Of a DNA stretch of 64,000 bases, positions 8,863 to 16,953 are shown piece by piece (the stretch's first letter is position 1; the number at the start of each line of letters is the position of its first letter). The notes below the pieces were generated by a model. That model was not told the origin of the DNA and did no database searches. It was given only the letters and a program-made list of their open reading frames with translations. Origin of the DNA: Opitutales bacterium (GTDB taxonomy: Bacteria > Verrucomicrobiota > Verrucomicrobiia > Opitutales > UBA953). The position numbers and the translations under genes were made by a program. The stretch is taken from the NCBI GenBank assembly GCA_030725715.1, contig JANRFG010000013.1:1-64000 (forward strand), in the 5' to 3' direction.

Positions 8863-9606
8863 TTAGCGGGCGACCGGTGCGGCCACCGGCGTGGCGGAGA
8901 CGATGCCGCTGACGGAAAGTTCGAGGCCGCCGACGCCGGGGACCTTGGCGATCTCACCGGGGCGGACCGTCACGACCGTGCTGAGTTCGCTGGCCGAGGC
9001 TTCGATGGAGGACTTGTAGAGATGCAGTTCCTGCTGGGTCGCGCCCTGCGAGACCGTGAGGACGTTGGTCTCGACGTCGAAGGCCTCGAGTTTCCAACCT
9101 TCGACGGTCGCACCGAGCTTGTACCAGCGGCGGGCGCTGCGGCTGTCCTGGATGGAGAACAGCCCTTCCTTCGCGAGCACCGAGTAGAAGACCAGCGTGC
9201 CGTCATGGTCCTTGGATTCGCGCTTACGCTCGCGCTTGGCGTCCTTGGGGTCGACGACCTCCGGCTTGTGGCTGATCGAGACGCGGACCGAGATGCTGAG
9301 CATGCCGTCGGGCTGGACGGTCGGGGAGATCACCAGTTCCATCGAGGTCTCCGGCTTGCCCTTCGGGTCCTTGGGGTCCGGCTTGCCGGCGACCGAGACG
9401 CGGGCCTCGGAACCCGAGATCACGGAGACGGACGGGAAACTCATCAGGTCGGACTTGCCGGTCTTCGGGTCGATGTGCGAGACCGTGCCGCGGACCGTCA
9501 CGGTAGGCGGCGGGGCGGGCGGAGCCGGCGTCGCGGCAGCCAGGCCAAGGGACGTCAGGACGCCGAGCGCGAGCAGGAGGAAGCGGGGGGCCATGGGGAT
9601 GGGCAT
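8863..9606 (-). CDS. Secreted protein with secretin-like segment, paralog B
   Basis: This 247-residue secreted protein is the upstream paralog of the 8176 gene. The ATG at 9606 is chosen because AAAGGAA sits seven or so bases upstream. After the signal peptide and a proline-rich stretch, residues about 57-110 carry the secretin-like pattern (FPSVSVISGSEARVSVAG, then SPTVQPDGMLSISV), and residues about 141-200 carry LFSIQD, W..LG, VEGW.L and LTVS like its neighbour. A charged lysine/arginine-rich linker (around residue 125) separates the two domains. Both genes are likely one transcript. No named function. Confidence 0.82.
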   Translation of the reverse strand: MPIPMAPRFLLLALGVLTSLGLAAATPAPPAPPPTVTVRGTVSHIDPKTGKSDLMSFPSVSVISGSEARVSVAGKPDPKDPKGKPETSMELVISPTVQPDGMLSISVRVSISHKPEVVDPKDAKRERKRESKDHDGTLVFYSVLAKEGLFSIQDSRSARRWYKLGATVEGWKLEAFDVETNVLTVSQGATQQELHLYKSSIEASASELSTVVTVRPGEIAKVPGVGGLELSVSGIVSATPVAAPVAR

Positions 9607-9669
9607 GGTTCTATTTCCTTTATACCCCATCGCGAGGTAAAAGGTTGCATCCCGCGGCCCAGAAAGGCT

Positions 9670-10923
9670 TCAGAGACGCTTGAAGATCAGCGAGGCGTTG
9701 TGCCCGCCGAAGCCGAGGTTGTTCGAGATCGCGACGTCCACCTTGCGGGCCTTGGCGGCGTTCGGCGTGTAGTCGAGGTCGCAGTCGGGATCCGGGTTCT
9801 CGTAATTGATCGTCGGCGGGATCATGCCCGTATGGATGGCCATGACGCACGCGGCCGCCTCGACGCCGCCGGCGGCGCCCAGGAGGTGGCCGGTCATCGA
9901 CTTGGTCGAGGAGATGGAGATCTTGGGAGCGAGGTCGCCGAAGCAGCGCTTGATCGCGAGGGTCTCGCAGCGGTCGTTGATCGGGGTCGAGGTGCCGTGG
10001 GCGTTGATGTAGCCCACTTCGGACTTCTCGATGCCGGCCTCGGCGAGGGCGCGGTTGAGGCAGAGCGCGAGGCCCTTCCCTTCCTGGTCCTGTCCGGTGA
10101 TATGATAAGCGTCGCAGGTGGCGCCGTAACCGGCGAGTTCGCAATAGATGCGGGCGCCGCGGGCCTGGGCGTGTTCGAGGGACTCGATGACGAGCACGCC
10201 GGCGCCTTCGCCCATGATGAAACCATCGCGCAGCTTATCGAACGGACGGGAGGCCTTCTCGGGCGTGTCGTTGAAGTCGGTCGACATCGCCTTCATGTTG
10301 CAGAAGCCGGCGTAACCGAGACGCGTGATGGCGGCTTCGGAGCCGCCGGAAAGCATGATGTCGGCGTGGCCGTCGCGGATGTGACGCAGGGCTTCGCCGA
10401 GGGCGTGGGAGCCGGAAGCGCAGGCCGAGACGACGCCGAAGTTGACGGACTTCGCCTGGAACTCGATGGCCACCACGCCGGAGGCGATGTTGGCGATGAG
10501 CGAAGGGATCGTGAAGGGGGAGACGCGGGACGGGCCGCGTTCGACGAGGATGCGCGCCTGGTTCTCGATGGTCTCCATGCCGCCGATGCCCGAGCCGATG
10601 ATCACGCCGAAGCGTTCGGCGTCGAGCTTCGTGACGTCGACGCCGGCGTCCTGGATGGCGAGGCGGGAAGCGGCGACGGCGTACTGCGTGTAGCGGTCGT
10701 TGCGCTTGGCTTCCTTGCCGTCCATGTACTTCGCGGGATCGAAGTCGCGGACTTCCGCGCCGACCTTGGACGGAAAGTCCGTGGGATCGAAGCGGGTGAC
10801 GCGCGAAATCCCGGAACGACCCTTGATCAGGGCGTCCCAGAAGGTCGCGTTGTCGTGACCGAGGGCCGTGATCGAGCCGATGCCCGTCACGACTACCCGG
10901 CGAGATTTGCGGTCGGAGCTCAA
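9670..10923 (-). CDS. fabF: 3-oxoacyl-ACP synthase II
   Basis: The 417-residue enzyme condenses malonyl-ACP with acyl-ACP in fatty acid elongation. The catalytic triad is complete: C168 in SACASGSHALGEA, H309 in NAHGTSTP and H346 in MTGHLLGAAGG. Length and motifs match FabF rather than FabB, although the two can be hard to separate. It is the last gene of the minus-strand group fabG-acpP-fabF, with acpP 32 bases upstream. The gene order is typical of bacterial fab clusters. Confidence 0.96.
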   Translation of the reverse strand: MSSDRKSRRVVVTGIGSITALGHDNATFWDALIKGRSGISRVTRFDPTDFPSKVGAEVRDFDPAKYMDGKEAKRNDRYTQYAVAASRLAIQDAGVDVTKLDAERFGVIIGSGIGGMETIENQARILVERGPSRVSPFTIPSLIANIASGVVAIEFQAKSVNFGVVSACASGSHALGEALRHIRDGHADIMLSGGSEAAITRLGYAGFCNMKAMSTDFNDTPEKASRPFDKLRDGFIMGEGAGVLVIESLEHAQARGARIYCELAGYGATCDAYHITGQDQEGKGLALCLNRALAEAGIEKSEVGYINAHGTSTPINDRCETLAIKRCFGDLAPKISISSTKSMTGHLLGAAGGVEAAACVMAIHTGMIPPTINYENPDPDCDLDYTPNAAKARKVDVAISNNLGFGGHNASLIFKRL

Positions 10924-10955
10924 GGGGACGGGCCTATGCGAAAAGCCCGGTCAGG

Positions 10956-11198
10956 TTACTTGGTGGCGCTGGCCTTGATGTGCTCGATGGCATCACCAAG
11001 GGTCTTGATGCCGGCGGCCTTGTCTTCCGGGATCGTGATGCCGAACTCGTCTTCGAAAGCCATGATGATCTCGACGAGGTCAAGGGAGTCAGCCTTCAGG
11101 TCGCCCTGGAAGCTGGCACCGGGGGTGAGCTGCTCGGGGGTGACGGAGAGTTGCTTGACGATGATGTCCTTGACGCGCTGTTCGATGTTTTCGGGCAT
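10956..11198 (-). CDS. acpP: Acyl carrier protein
   Basis: The 80-residue acidic helical protein carries growing acyl chains on a phosphopantetheine arm attached to S38, found in the invariant DSLD motif (LKADSLDLVEIIMAFEDEF). It sits between fabG and fabF on the same strand, as in most bacteria, with short gaps of about 32 bases on each side, suggesting one transcript. Confidence 0.97.
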   Translation of the reverse strand: MPENIEQRVKDIIVKQLSVTPEQLTPGASFQGDLKADSLDLVEIIMAFEDEFGITIPEDKAAGIKTLGDAIEHIKASATK

Positions 11199-11230
11199 AA
11201 TAAAAGGGTGTTTTGGTGGATTTTTGGGTG

Positions 11231-11974
11231 TCAGATGGCCATGCCTCCGTCAATCGAAAAGACCTGCCCGGTGACATAGCCCCCCTCTTCCGAGGCGAGG
11301 TAGTCGACCATGGCGGCGATATCGTTGACTGAGCCAAATCGTCCCAGAGGAATGACGCCGAGGATCTTCTGCTTCACCTCGTCGGAGAGCTCGCCGGTCA
11401 TGTCGGTGGTGATGAAGCCAGGAGCGACGGCGTTGGCGGTGATCGAGCGGCCGGCGAGTTCGCGGGCGAGGGTCATCGTGAGGCCATGGAGGCCGGCCTT
11501 GGCGGCGGCGTAGTTGGCCTGGCCGGCATTACCTTGCACGCCGGTGACGGACGAGATGCTGATGATGCGACCCCAGCGCTTCTTGGTCATCGGGCGCACG
11601 AGGCCCTTGGTCCAATAGAAGGCGGAGGAGAGATTGGTGGAGATGACGTCGTTCCAGTCCTGGTCGGACATCGCCATGACGAGCTTGTCGCGGGTGATGC
11701 CGGCGTTGTTGACGAGGATCTCGACGGCGCCGAATTCGGCGATGATCTGCTCGCAGGCCTGGGCGACCGCGGCGGCGTCGGAGACGTCGACCTGGAAGGC
11801 CTTGGCCTTCTGGCCCTTGGCGAGGATGTCGTTGGCGACCTGCACGCAGGTGTCGGACTTCGAGACGCAGAGCACGGTGTGACCGTGGGCGGCGAGACGT
11901 TCCGCGATGGCCTTGCCGATGCCGCGACCGGCTCCGGTGACGAGGGCGACGCGAGGATTGTGCGTGAGATGCAT
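11231..11974 (-). CDS. fabG: 3-oxoacyl-ACP reductase
   Basis: The 247-residue short-chain dehydrogenase reduces 3-oxoacyl-ACP with NADPH in fatty acid synthesis. The Rossmann motif TGAGRGIG (residues 13-20), NNAG (89-92), the catalytic serine at 141/142, and YxxxK (Y155, K159) are all present, and the protein ends in the usual IDGGMAI. It is the first gene of the fabG-acpP-fabF group on the minus strand, which supports the specific assignment over other SDR functions. Confidence 0.95.
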   Translation of the reverse strand: MHLTHNPRVALVTGAGRGIGKAIAERLAAHGHTVLCVSKSDTCVQVANDILAKGQKAKAFQVDVSDAAAVAQACEQIIAEFGAVEILVNNAGITRDKLVMAMSDQDWNDVISTNLSSAFYWTKGLVRPMTKKRWGRIISISSVTGVQGNAGQANYAAAKAGLHGLTMTLARELAGRSITANAVAPGFITTDMTGELSDEVKQKILGVIPLGRFGSVNDIAAMVDYLASEEGGYVTGQVFSIDGGMAI

Positions 11975-12053
11975 CAGGGTTTTATGTGCAAGGAAACGGG
12001 GCCGCTGGCAAGTGGCTAATGCCCCGCCGCAAGCCCCCTGCCCCGCCCGCCGC

Positions 12054-13202
12054 TCAGTAGACGTCGCGCTGGTAGCGGCCGTCCTTCTTGAACTGCTTCA
12101 CCCAATCCACGGCGGCCTCGGGCGTCATGCCGCCCTGCTCGGCCACGATGGCGTGCAGCGCGGCGTCGACGTCCTTGGCCATGCGCTTGGCGTCGCCGCA
12201 GACGTAGAAGTACGCGCCCTGCTGGATCCACTTCCAGAGCTCGGCGGCGTTCTCGCGCATGCGGTCCTGGACGTAGACCTTGGCGGCCTGGTCGCGGGAG
12301 AAAGCCGTGTCGAGGCGCGTGAGCACGCCCGACTTCTGATACTCCGCCCACTCGTCGGCGTAGAGGAAGTCGTGGTCCTTGCGCTGGTCGCCGAAGAAGA
12401 GCCAGTTCGGGCCCTTGGCGCCGCGGGTGGCGCGGTCCATGACGAAGCTGCGGAACGGCGCGACGCCGGTGCCGGGGCCGACCATGATGACCGGGAGACT
12501 ATCGTCGGCCGGCAGGCCGAAGTGCGAATCCGCCACGAAGACCGGAAGGTCGGCTTCGTTCATCCGGGCGCGGTCGGCAAGGTAGCTGGAGCAGACGCCT
12601 TCGCGCGGGCGGCCGTTGGTCTCGTAACGCACGACGGCCACGGTGAGGTGGATCTCCTGCGGATACTTCGACGGCGCGGACGAGATCGAGTACAGGCGCG
12701 GCATCAGCTTGCGCATCAGCTCGATGACTTCCTGAGCGGACGGGCGGGCGGACGGGTGCTCGAGGAAGAGGTCGAGGAATTCGCGCTGTTCCATCCAGGC
12801 CTTCTTCTTCTCCGGGTCGGCTTCGCCGATGGCGGCGGCGAGGCGGGCCTGGTCGGCGGCGTCGGTCGCGCGGTCGTGGAGGAGCTGGGCGAACTTGTAG
12901 GTCGGCCCGTTGAGGGCGAGGCGGGTCGAAAGCGCCTGGCGGAGCGAGATCGGGGCGGTGTCCTTCGGGATGGTCACCTGCTCGTCGCCCGTGAAACCGG
13001 CGGCCTGGAGCAAGGCGTCCACAGATTTAGGGTTGTTGGTCGGGAAGACGCCGAGGCTGTCGCCGCACTTGTAGGTCAGGCCGCTGCCGGCGAGGGAGAC
13101 CGAGAAATGCTGGGTGTCCTTCTGGCTGGCCGGGGAGCTCAGGCGACGGCGGTCGACGAGGCGGGCCGGGAACGGATTGTTCTTGTCGTAAGGAGCGGAC
13201 AT
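12054..13202 (-). CDS. CysJ-like FAD/NADPH reductase without flavodoxin domain
   Basis: The 382-residue protein matches the C-terminal FAD/NADPH half of diflavin reductases such as the sulfite reductase flavoprotein. Seen motifs are RLYSISS (FAD), GVCSSYL, GPGTGVAPFRSF (nicotinamide nucleotide), YVCGDAKRMAKDV and the C-terminal RYQRDVY. The N-terminal FMN flavodoxin domain of CysJ is absent; the protein begins directly at the reductase part. It would pass electrons from NADPH to a separate partner, possibly a sulfite reductase hemoprotein, but none is encoded in this window. A strong inverted repeat lies four bases before the start codon (13207-13234). Confidence 0.88.
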   Translation of the reverse strand: MSAPYDKNNPFPARLVDRRRLSSPASQKDTQHFSVSLAGSGLTYKCGDSLGVFPTNNPKSVDALLQAAGFTGDEQVTIPKDTAPISLRQALSTRLALNGPTYKFAQLLHDRATDAADQARLAAAIGEADPEKKKAWMEQREFLDLFLEHPSARPSAQEVIELMRKLMPRLYSISSAPSKYPQEIHLTVAVVRYETNGRPREGVCSSYLADRARMNEADLPVFVADSHFGLPADDSLPVIMVGPGTGVAPFRSFVMDRATRGAKGPNWLFFGDQRKDHDFLYADEWAEYQKSGVLTRLDTAFSRDQAAKVYVQDRMRENAAELWKWIQQGAYFYVCGDAKRMAKDVDAALHAIVAEQGGMTPEAAVDWVKQFKKDGRYQRDVY

Positions 13203-13206
13203 GAAA

Positions 13207-13234
13207 GTACCCCGCAGGATGCCTAGCGGGGTAC
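13207..13234 (-). promoter_or_regulatory. Perfect 9-bp inverted repeat over the ribosome-binding region of the CysJ-like gene
   Basis: GTACCCCGC and GCGGGGTAC are separated by ten bases, and the second arm (as read on the minus strand) ends four bases before the ATG at 13202. The only purine-rich sequence able to act as ribosome-binding site (GCGGGG) lies inside that arm, so folding of the transcript would hide it. It could equally be a DNA operator. No T-run follows, so it is not a normal terminator. Confidence 0.6.
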
Positions 13235-13261
13235 TGATGCAAACCTCTTTTGGAGGCGGGC

Positions 13262-13951
13262 TTACTTCCAGACCTTCACCCAGTCGACGTCGACGTCGTC
13301 CGGGAGGCTTTTGACGACCAGCCTCGGACGGTCCTGCTCTTCGATGCGGTGGGTCAAGGCCAGCGACATCGGCCGGACGAATTCCTTGCGCTCGAGCTTA
13401 TGGACGGCCTTGCCGTCCATGTACCAGGTGAAGCCCTTCTCGGTCCAAAGGATGCCGTAGGTATGGAACTTCTTGGAAAGGTTCGTGAACTTGCCGACCG
13501 GCTTGTCGGGGCGGAAATCCTGGATCACGGACTCCATGACGCCGCGAGCCCAGGGGCTGACACGTTCCTTGCCGGTGCCATGGAAGGAAGCGGTGATGCT
13601 CGGCGGGGTCTTCTCGTCGTCGGTGATGATGCGGAACGTCCCGGCATGGCCGTCGCCGGCGTTCATCCGCATGGAAGCCTCGAAGTAGCCGAACTGCTGG
13701 CTGAACTTGCCGCGTGTGGTGAGCACGTTCTTCTGGATCATGTCGTCCTTGACCTTGAGGCCGATCCGCAGGGCGCCGCCCTTGCCGGACTTGACGAAGG
13801 TGAACACCTCGCGTGCGCCGATCACGTTCCACTTGGTCTCGTCGATCTTGCCGGCGTCGAAATCGTCGGAGAAGACGAGCTTCTTGCCCAGGGAAGGATC
13901 GGCGGCGAAGACCGTCGCACCGACCAGGAAGAGGAGAAAGGTGAGGCGCAT
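13262..13951 (-). CDS. Secreted GH16-fold protein lacking catalytic residues, copy 1
   Basis: The 229-residue protein has a signal peptide and the layout of glycoside hydrolase family 16: an early FSDDFD...DETKWN, then FGYFEASMRM, then FHTYGILWTEKGFTWYMDGK, and a terminal VDWVKVWK. Where GH16 enzymes carry the catalytic ExDx(x)E strand it reads SITASF, so both glutamates and the aspartate are gone. It is therefore more likely a carbohydrate-binding or structural protein than a hydrolase. The ATG at 13951 begins the signal peptide. It is the last of four tandem paralogs, with five bases to the next. Confidence 0.85.
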   Translation of the reverse strand: MRLTFLLFLVGATVFAADPSLGKKLVFSDDFDAGKIDETKWNVIGAREVFTFVKSGKGGALRIGLKVKDDMIQKNVLTTRGKFSQQFGYFEASMRMNAGDGHAGTFRIITDDEKTPPSITASFHGTGKERVSPWARGVMESVIQDFRPDKPVGKFTNLSKKFHTYGILWTEKGFTWYMDGKAVHKLERKEFVRPMSLALTHRIEEQDRPRLVVKSLPDDVDVDWVKVWK

Positions 13952-13956
13952 GGCGA

Positions 13957-14649
13957 TTATTTCCAGACCTTGACCCAGTCGATGTCGACGTCGTCCGGCA
14001 GTTCCTTGAGCACGAGCTTGGGGCGCTCCCATTCACCGATCCGGTGGGTGAACTGCAGGGTCATGGGCGCGGTGATGGCGATGCGATCCGCCTTGTGGAT
14101 CTGCTTGCCGTTCACGAACCAAGCGAAGCCCTTCTCGGTCCAGAGGATGCCGTAGGTGTTGAACTTCTTGGACGGCTCGCCGCCCTTGAGGATCTTCTTG
14201 CCCGAGTTTTCGGAGCGGAGGTCATGCTGGCCCTTGTCATCGAGGTAACGCGCCCAAGGGGCGAGGTAGTCGTCGCCCGTGCCTTCCCACAGCGCGAGGA
14301 TGTAGGGGACGACCTTGTCGTCCTTGCCGCGGATGGACATGTTGCCGGTGTGGCCGGGATTGGCGTTCATGCGGATGGAGGCCTCGAAGTAGCCGCGGAC
14401 CTGCTCGTACTTGCTACGGATGCCGTTGGTCTGGATCATGTCGTCTCGCTTCATCAGCGTGATGCGGAGGGCCTTCGACTTGCCGACCGTGACGAAGGAC
14501 ATCGCCGTGGGCTCACCATAGGTGGACCACTTCGCCGCATCGAGGGCGGGGCCGTCGAACTCATCGGAGAACGCCAGCTTCATGTTCGAAGCCGGGTTGA
14601 CGGCGCTCAGGGTGGCCGTCAGGGCGAGGAGGCTGAGGAGTTGCTTCAT
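13957..14649 (-). CDS. Secreted GH16-fold protein lacking catalytic residues, copy 2
   Basis: The 230-residue protein is closest in this window to copy 1 (both share FHTYGILWTEKG/FNTYGILWTEKG-type segments, a T-H-R-I-G/E block and the terminal ELPDDVDIDWVKVWK-like end). A signal peptide covers about residues 1-16. The strand that should hold ExDx(x)E reads YILALW, with no acidic residue at the catalytic positions. Family membership is from fold-level motifs; activity as a glycosidase is unlikely. It lies in the tandem group with 5- and 28-base gaps, so one transcript is likely. Confidence 0.85.
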   Translation of the reverse strand: MKQLLSLLALTATLSAVNPASNMKLAFSDEFDGPALDAAKWSTYGEPTAMSFVTVGKSKALRITLMKRDDMIQTNGIRSKYEQVRGYFEASIRMNANPGHTGNMSIRGKDDKVVPYILALWEGTGDDYLAPWARYLDDKGQHDLRSENSGKKILKGGEPSKKFNTYGILWTEKGFAWFVNGKQIHKADRIAITAPMTLQFTHRIGEWERPKLVLKELPDDVDIDWVKVWK

Positions 14650-14677
14650 GGGGGTGGGTGGCGAAAAGGAGTGAAAC

Positions 14678-15376
14678 TCAGGGAAGCTTGAAGACCTTGA
14701 CCCAGTCGACCTGCATCGGTTCGGGGCCCAGCTTCGGGTTCATGAAATCCTTGAGAAGGCCGCCTTCCGGGAGGTTCTGGTAGAACTCCAGGTACATCGG
14801 CGCCTTGGGAATCGGGCGGGACAGCTTGTGGACTTGCCGGCCTTCGACGTACCAGATGTACGAGGTGGCGTTCCACCGCAGGCCGTAAGTCAGGAACTTC
14901 TTGTAGGACTTGCCTCCGTCCATCGCGATGACCTTCTCCTTCGGGACCAGACGGTGGGCGCCGGAATCGTCGACGATATTGAGGTTGGGCTCGATGCGGT
15001 CGGCGCCGGTGAAGACGAACGAAAGCGAGGCCGAGGGCACGATCTCCATCTTCTCGTTGCGGATACCGTAGACGGCCCAGCCGCGGTTCTTAGACTGCAC
15101 GGCGCGGATCGAAGCCTCAAAGTAACCCTGGCCATGGGTGAACTTCCTGGAAGTGTGGGCGTTGCTGCCGTTCCAGAAGCCCGCCTTGTCCTTGGGGGTG
15201 ATCTCGAGCTGGAGCTTGCCGTCGACCACGCGGGCCTGACCGCCGACGTTCCAGTTCTTCTTCAGATCATAGTCCTTGGCGTCGAAGTTATCCTCCCAGA
15301 CCGGCTTCAGGCCGGTATTGGGAGCGGCGCCCAACGACAGGGCGGCCAGCAGGGAGAAAAGCGTAAGGGCTTTCAT
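14678..15376 (-). CDS. Secreted GH16-fold protein lacking catalytic residues, copy 3
   Basis: The 232-residue protein starts at the ATG at 15376, which gives a clean signal peptide. The body has the GH16 layout (EDNFD...LKKNWN, QGYFEASIRA, LTYGLRWNATSYIWYVEGR, VDWVKVFKLP). The catalytic strand reads SASLSF, again without the glutamates and aspartate. It shares with copy 4 a PEGGLLKDF/PEAGLLKSF block, then a PKxGPEPMxVDW stretch, absent from copies 1 and 2, so the four genes form two pairs. Probably exported and carbohydrate-related; ligand unknown. Confidence 0.85.
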   Translation of the reverse strand: MKALTLFSLLAALSLGAAPNTGLKPVWEDNFDAKDYDLKKNWNVGGQARVVDGKLQLEITPKDKAGFWNGSNAHTSRKFTHGQGYFEASIRAVQSKNRGWAVYGIRNEKMEIVPSASLSFVFTGADRIEPNLNIVDDSGAHRLVPKEKVIAMDGGKSYKKFLTYGLRWNATSYIWYVEGRQVHKLSRPIPKAPMYLEFYQNLPEGGLLKDFMNPKLGPEPMQVDWVKVFKLP

Positions 15377-15432
15377 GAAAGGGGTATGATTGAAGTAAAT
15401 CCGGTGTCCGGGGGGAAGCAAGCCCAGGCGGG

Positions 15433-16137
15433 TCACTGGTAGACCTTCACCCAGTCCACACGCATCGGCTCCGGGCCCATCTTGGGGTCCTTGAAGCTCT
15501 TGAGCAGGCCGGCTTCCGGAAGGCGATTATGGCTCAACCCGATGTACATCGGCTTGGGGGTGGCCGGGATATTGTACGAGATGCGGATGGTGTAGGCCAA
15601 GCGGCCGTCCACATACCAGCGATAGTCGTTCGGACCCCACTGGAAACCGAAACGGTGGAATTTCTTGGAGTAGGAATCATCCCTCGGGATCGGATTTTCC
15701 TTCGGGTTGAGGCCGCGCCCTCGCTCCTCGTTCCGCACATACAAGCCCAGGCTGACGGTATTGCCGCCGCTGTTGCTGAAACCCATGCCGGCGGAGGGCG
15801 GACGGTCGTCTTGATTACGGATGCCGAAGCCGCAGCCATGGCCGCCGGTCTGCACGAACATGATGGAGGCTTCGATGAAGCCGGCCTTGGAGGCGTATTT
15901 GCCCCGCGTGTCGACGTTGGAACCGCGCCAGAACATGGGCTTGGAGCCGGGCGTGATCTCCAGCGAAAGCTGACCGTCGACGATGCGCACGCCATCGGCG
16001 TTGCCGATGTTCCACTTCTTCTTGTCGATCTCCTTGTCGTTGAACTCGTCGGACCAGACCAGCCTGAGGCTGGACTCGGGACCGGCCCAGAGAGAGGTCA
16101 GACAGAGGAACAGGGCGAGCAGGCGCGAGGTGTGCAC
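15433..16137 (-). CDS. Secreted GH16-fold protein lacking catalytic residues, copy 4
   Basis: The 234-residue protein is the first gene of the tandem quartet. I use the GTG at 16137, which gives a normal signal peptide; a TTG at 16185 would add 16 residues and run through a CTAG palindrome. GH16 landmarks are WSDEFN...DKKKWN, AGFIEASIMF, FHRFGFQWGPNDYRWYVDGR and the terminal VDWVKVYQ. The catalytic strand reads SAGMGF, with no acidic residues. It pairs with copy 3 by its C-terminal block. No ribosome-binding site is obvious at ideal spacing; GGAG lies about 15 bases upstream. Confidence 0.82.
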   Translation of the reverse strand: MHTSRLLALFLCLTSLWAGPESSLRLVWSDEFNDKEIDKKKWNIGNADGVRIVDGQLSLEITPGSKPMFWRGSNVDTRGKYASKAGFIEASIMFVQTGGHGCGFGIRNQDDRPPSAGMGFSNSGGNTVSLGLYVRNEERGRGLNPKENPIPRDDSYSKKFHRFGFQWGPNDYRWYVDGRLAYTIRISYNIPATPKPMYIGLSHNRLPEAGLLKSFKDPKMGPEPMRVDWVKVYQ

Positions 16138-16160
16138 GGCAGTAAGGGGTATCTCCAAGA

Positions 16161-16180
16161 AAAAACCCCTAGACCTAGGG
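16161..16180 (-). terminator. Weak hairpin plus T-run between the RsuA-type gene and the GH16-fold cluster
   Basis: Read on the minus strand, CCCTAG-GT-CTAGGG is followed by a run of T bases (16161-16165 plus one G-adjacent). The stem is short, so termination is probably partial. The same element is one of the CTAG palindromes of this window. It separates the synthase gene from the four secreted proteins. Confidence 0.4.
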
Positions 16181-16208
16181 TGCAAGCCTTAGATGCCGAC
16201 CGGACCGC

Positions 16209-16913
16209 TCAGTTCTCGAAAATCGAGTCGATTTCCTTGCGGGAAAGCGGTCGGCAGTCCCCCAAGGGCATCTTCCGCAGGACCAGCCCGCCGATCTGGA
16301 AACGACGGAGGGTCTTCACATGGAAGCCGAAGATCTCGAAGAGGCGGCGGATCTCGCGTTTACGTCCCTGGTCGAGGTGGACCTCGAGATGGGCGGCGTG
16401 ATCGGGGTGACGGATGACCTTCTTGAAGCGGAGGTGCTCCCCTTCTTCGACGGCGCCCTTGAGCAGTCGAGGCGTGAGGGTCGGGTCGTAGTCGCGGTTG
16501 AGGACGATCTCGTAGCGTTTGATGACGCCGCCCGAGGGGTGCATGACCTTGTTGGCGAGTTCGCCGTCGTTGGTCAGGATGAGCAGGCCTTCCGAATCCT
16601 TGTCGAGACGGCCGACGCAGAAGAGGCGCAGCGAGCCGTATTCCGGCGGGACCATGTCGAAGACCGTCTGGCCGCCATGCGAATCATCGTTGGTGCAGAG
16701 GTAGCCGCGCGGCTTGTTCATCATCAGCACCACCGTACGGCTGAGCGGCTTGATGTGCTGCCCCTGGCAGATGACCGTGTCCACGGAGGGGTCGACGGGC
16801 TGGCCGGTGACCGCCAGCTTCCCGTTGATCATCACGGACCCCGAGGCGACCAGCCGCTCCGCCTCACGACGGGAGCAGACCCCCGCCTGGGCGAGGTACT
16901 TGTGGATACGCAT
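16209..16913 (-). CDS. RsuA/RluB/RluE/RluF-type pseudouridine synthase
   Basis: The 234-residue protein makes pseudouridine in rRNA. An S4 domain at residues 1-50 (MRIHKYLAQAGVCSRREAE) is followed by the catalytic domain with the motif GRLDKDSEGLL, whose aspartate D104 is catalytic, and the conserved QGRKREIRRLFE. The ATG at 16913 is preferred over one six codons upstream because GAAGG lies just before it and the S4 domain normally starts here. Exact target (16S or 23S) is not clear. It diverges from folD. Confidence 0.92.
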   Translation of the reverse strand: MRIHKYLAQAGVCSRREAERLVASGSVMINGKLAVTGQPVDPSVDTVICQGQHIKPLSRTVVLMMNKPRGYLCTNDDSHGGQTVFDMVPPEYGSLRLFCVGRLDKDSEGLLILTNDGELANKVMHPSGGVIKRYEIVLNRDYDPTLTPRLLKGAVEEGEHLRFKKVIRHPDHAAHLEVHLDQGRKREIRRLFEIFGFHVKTLRRFQIGGLVLRKMPLGDCRPLSRKEIDSIFEN

Positions 16914-16953
16914 GGGTCCTTCGGAAGGCACGCCCTACCCTTTGAGGCTTTTG

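Noticed and set aside
8788-11274. An open plus-strand frame of about 830 codons opposite fabF and acpP
   Set aside because: Same shadow-frame composition; fabF and acpP have complete catalytic motifs on the other strand.
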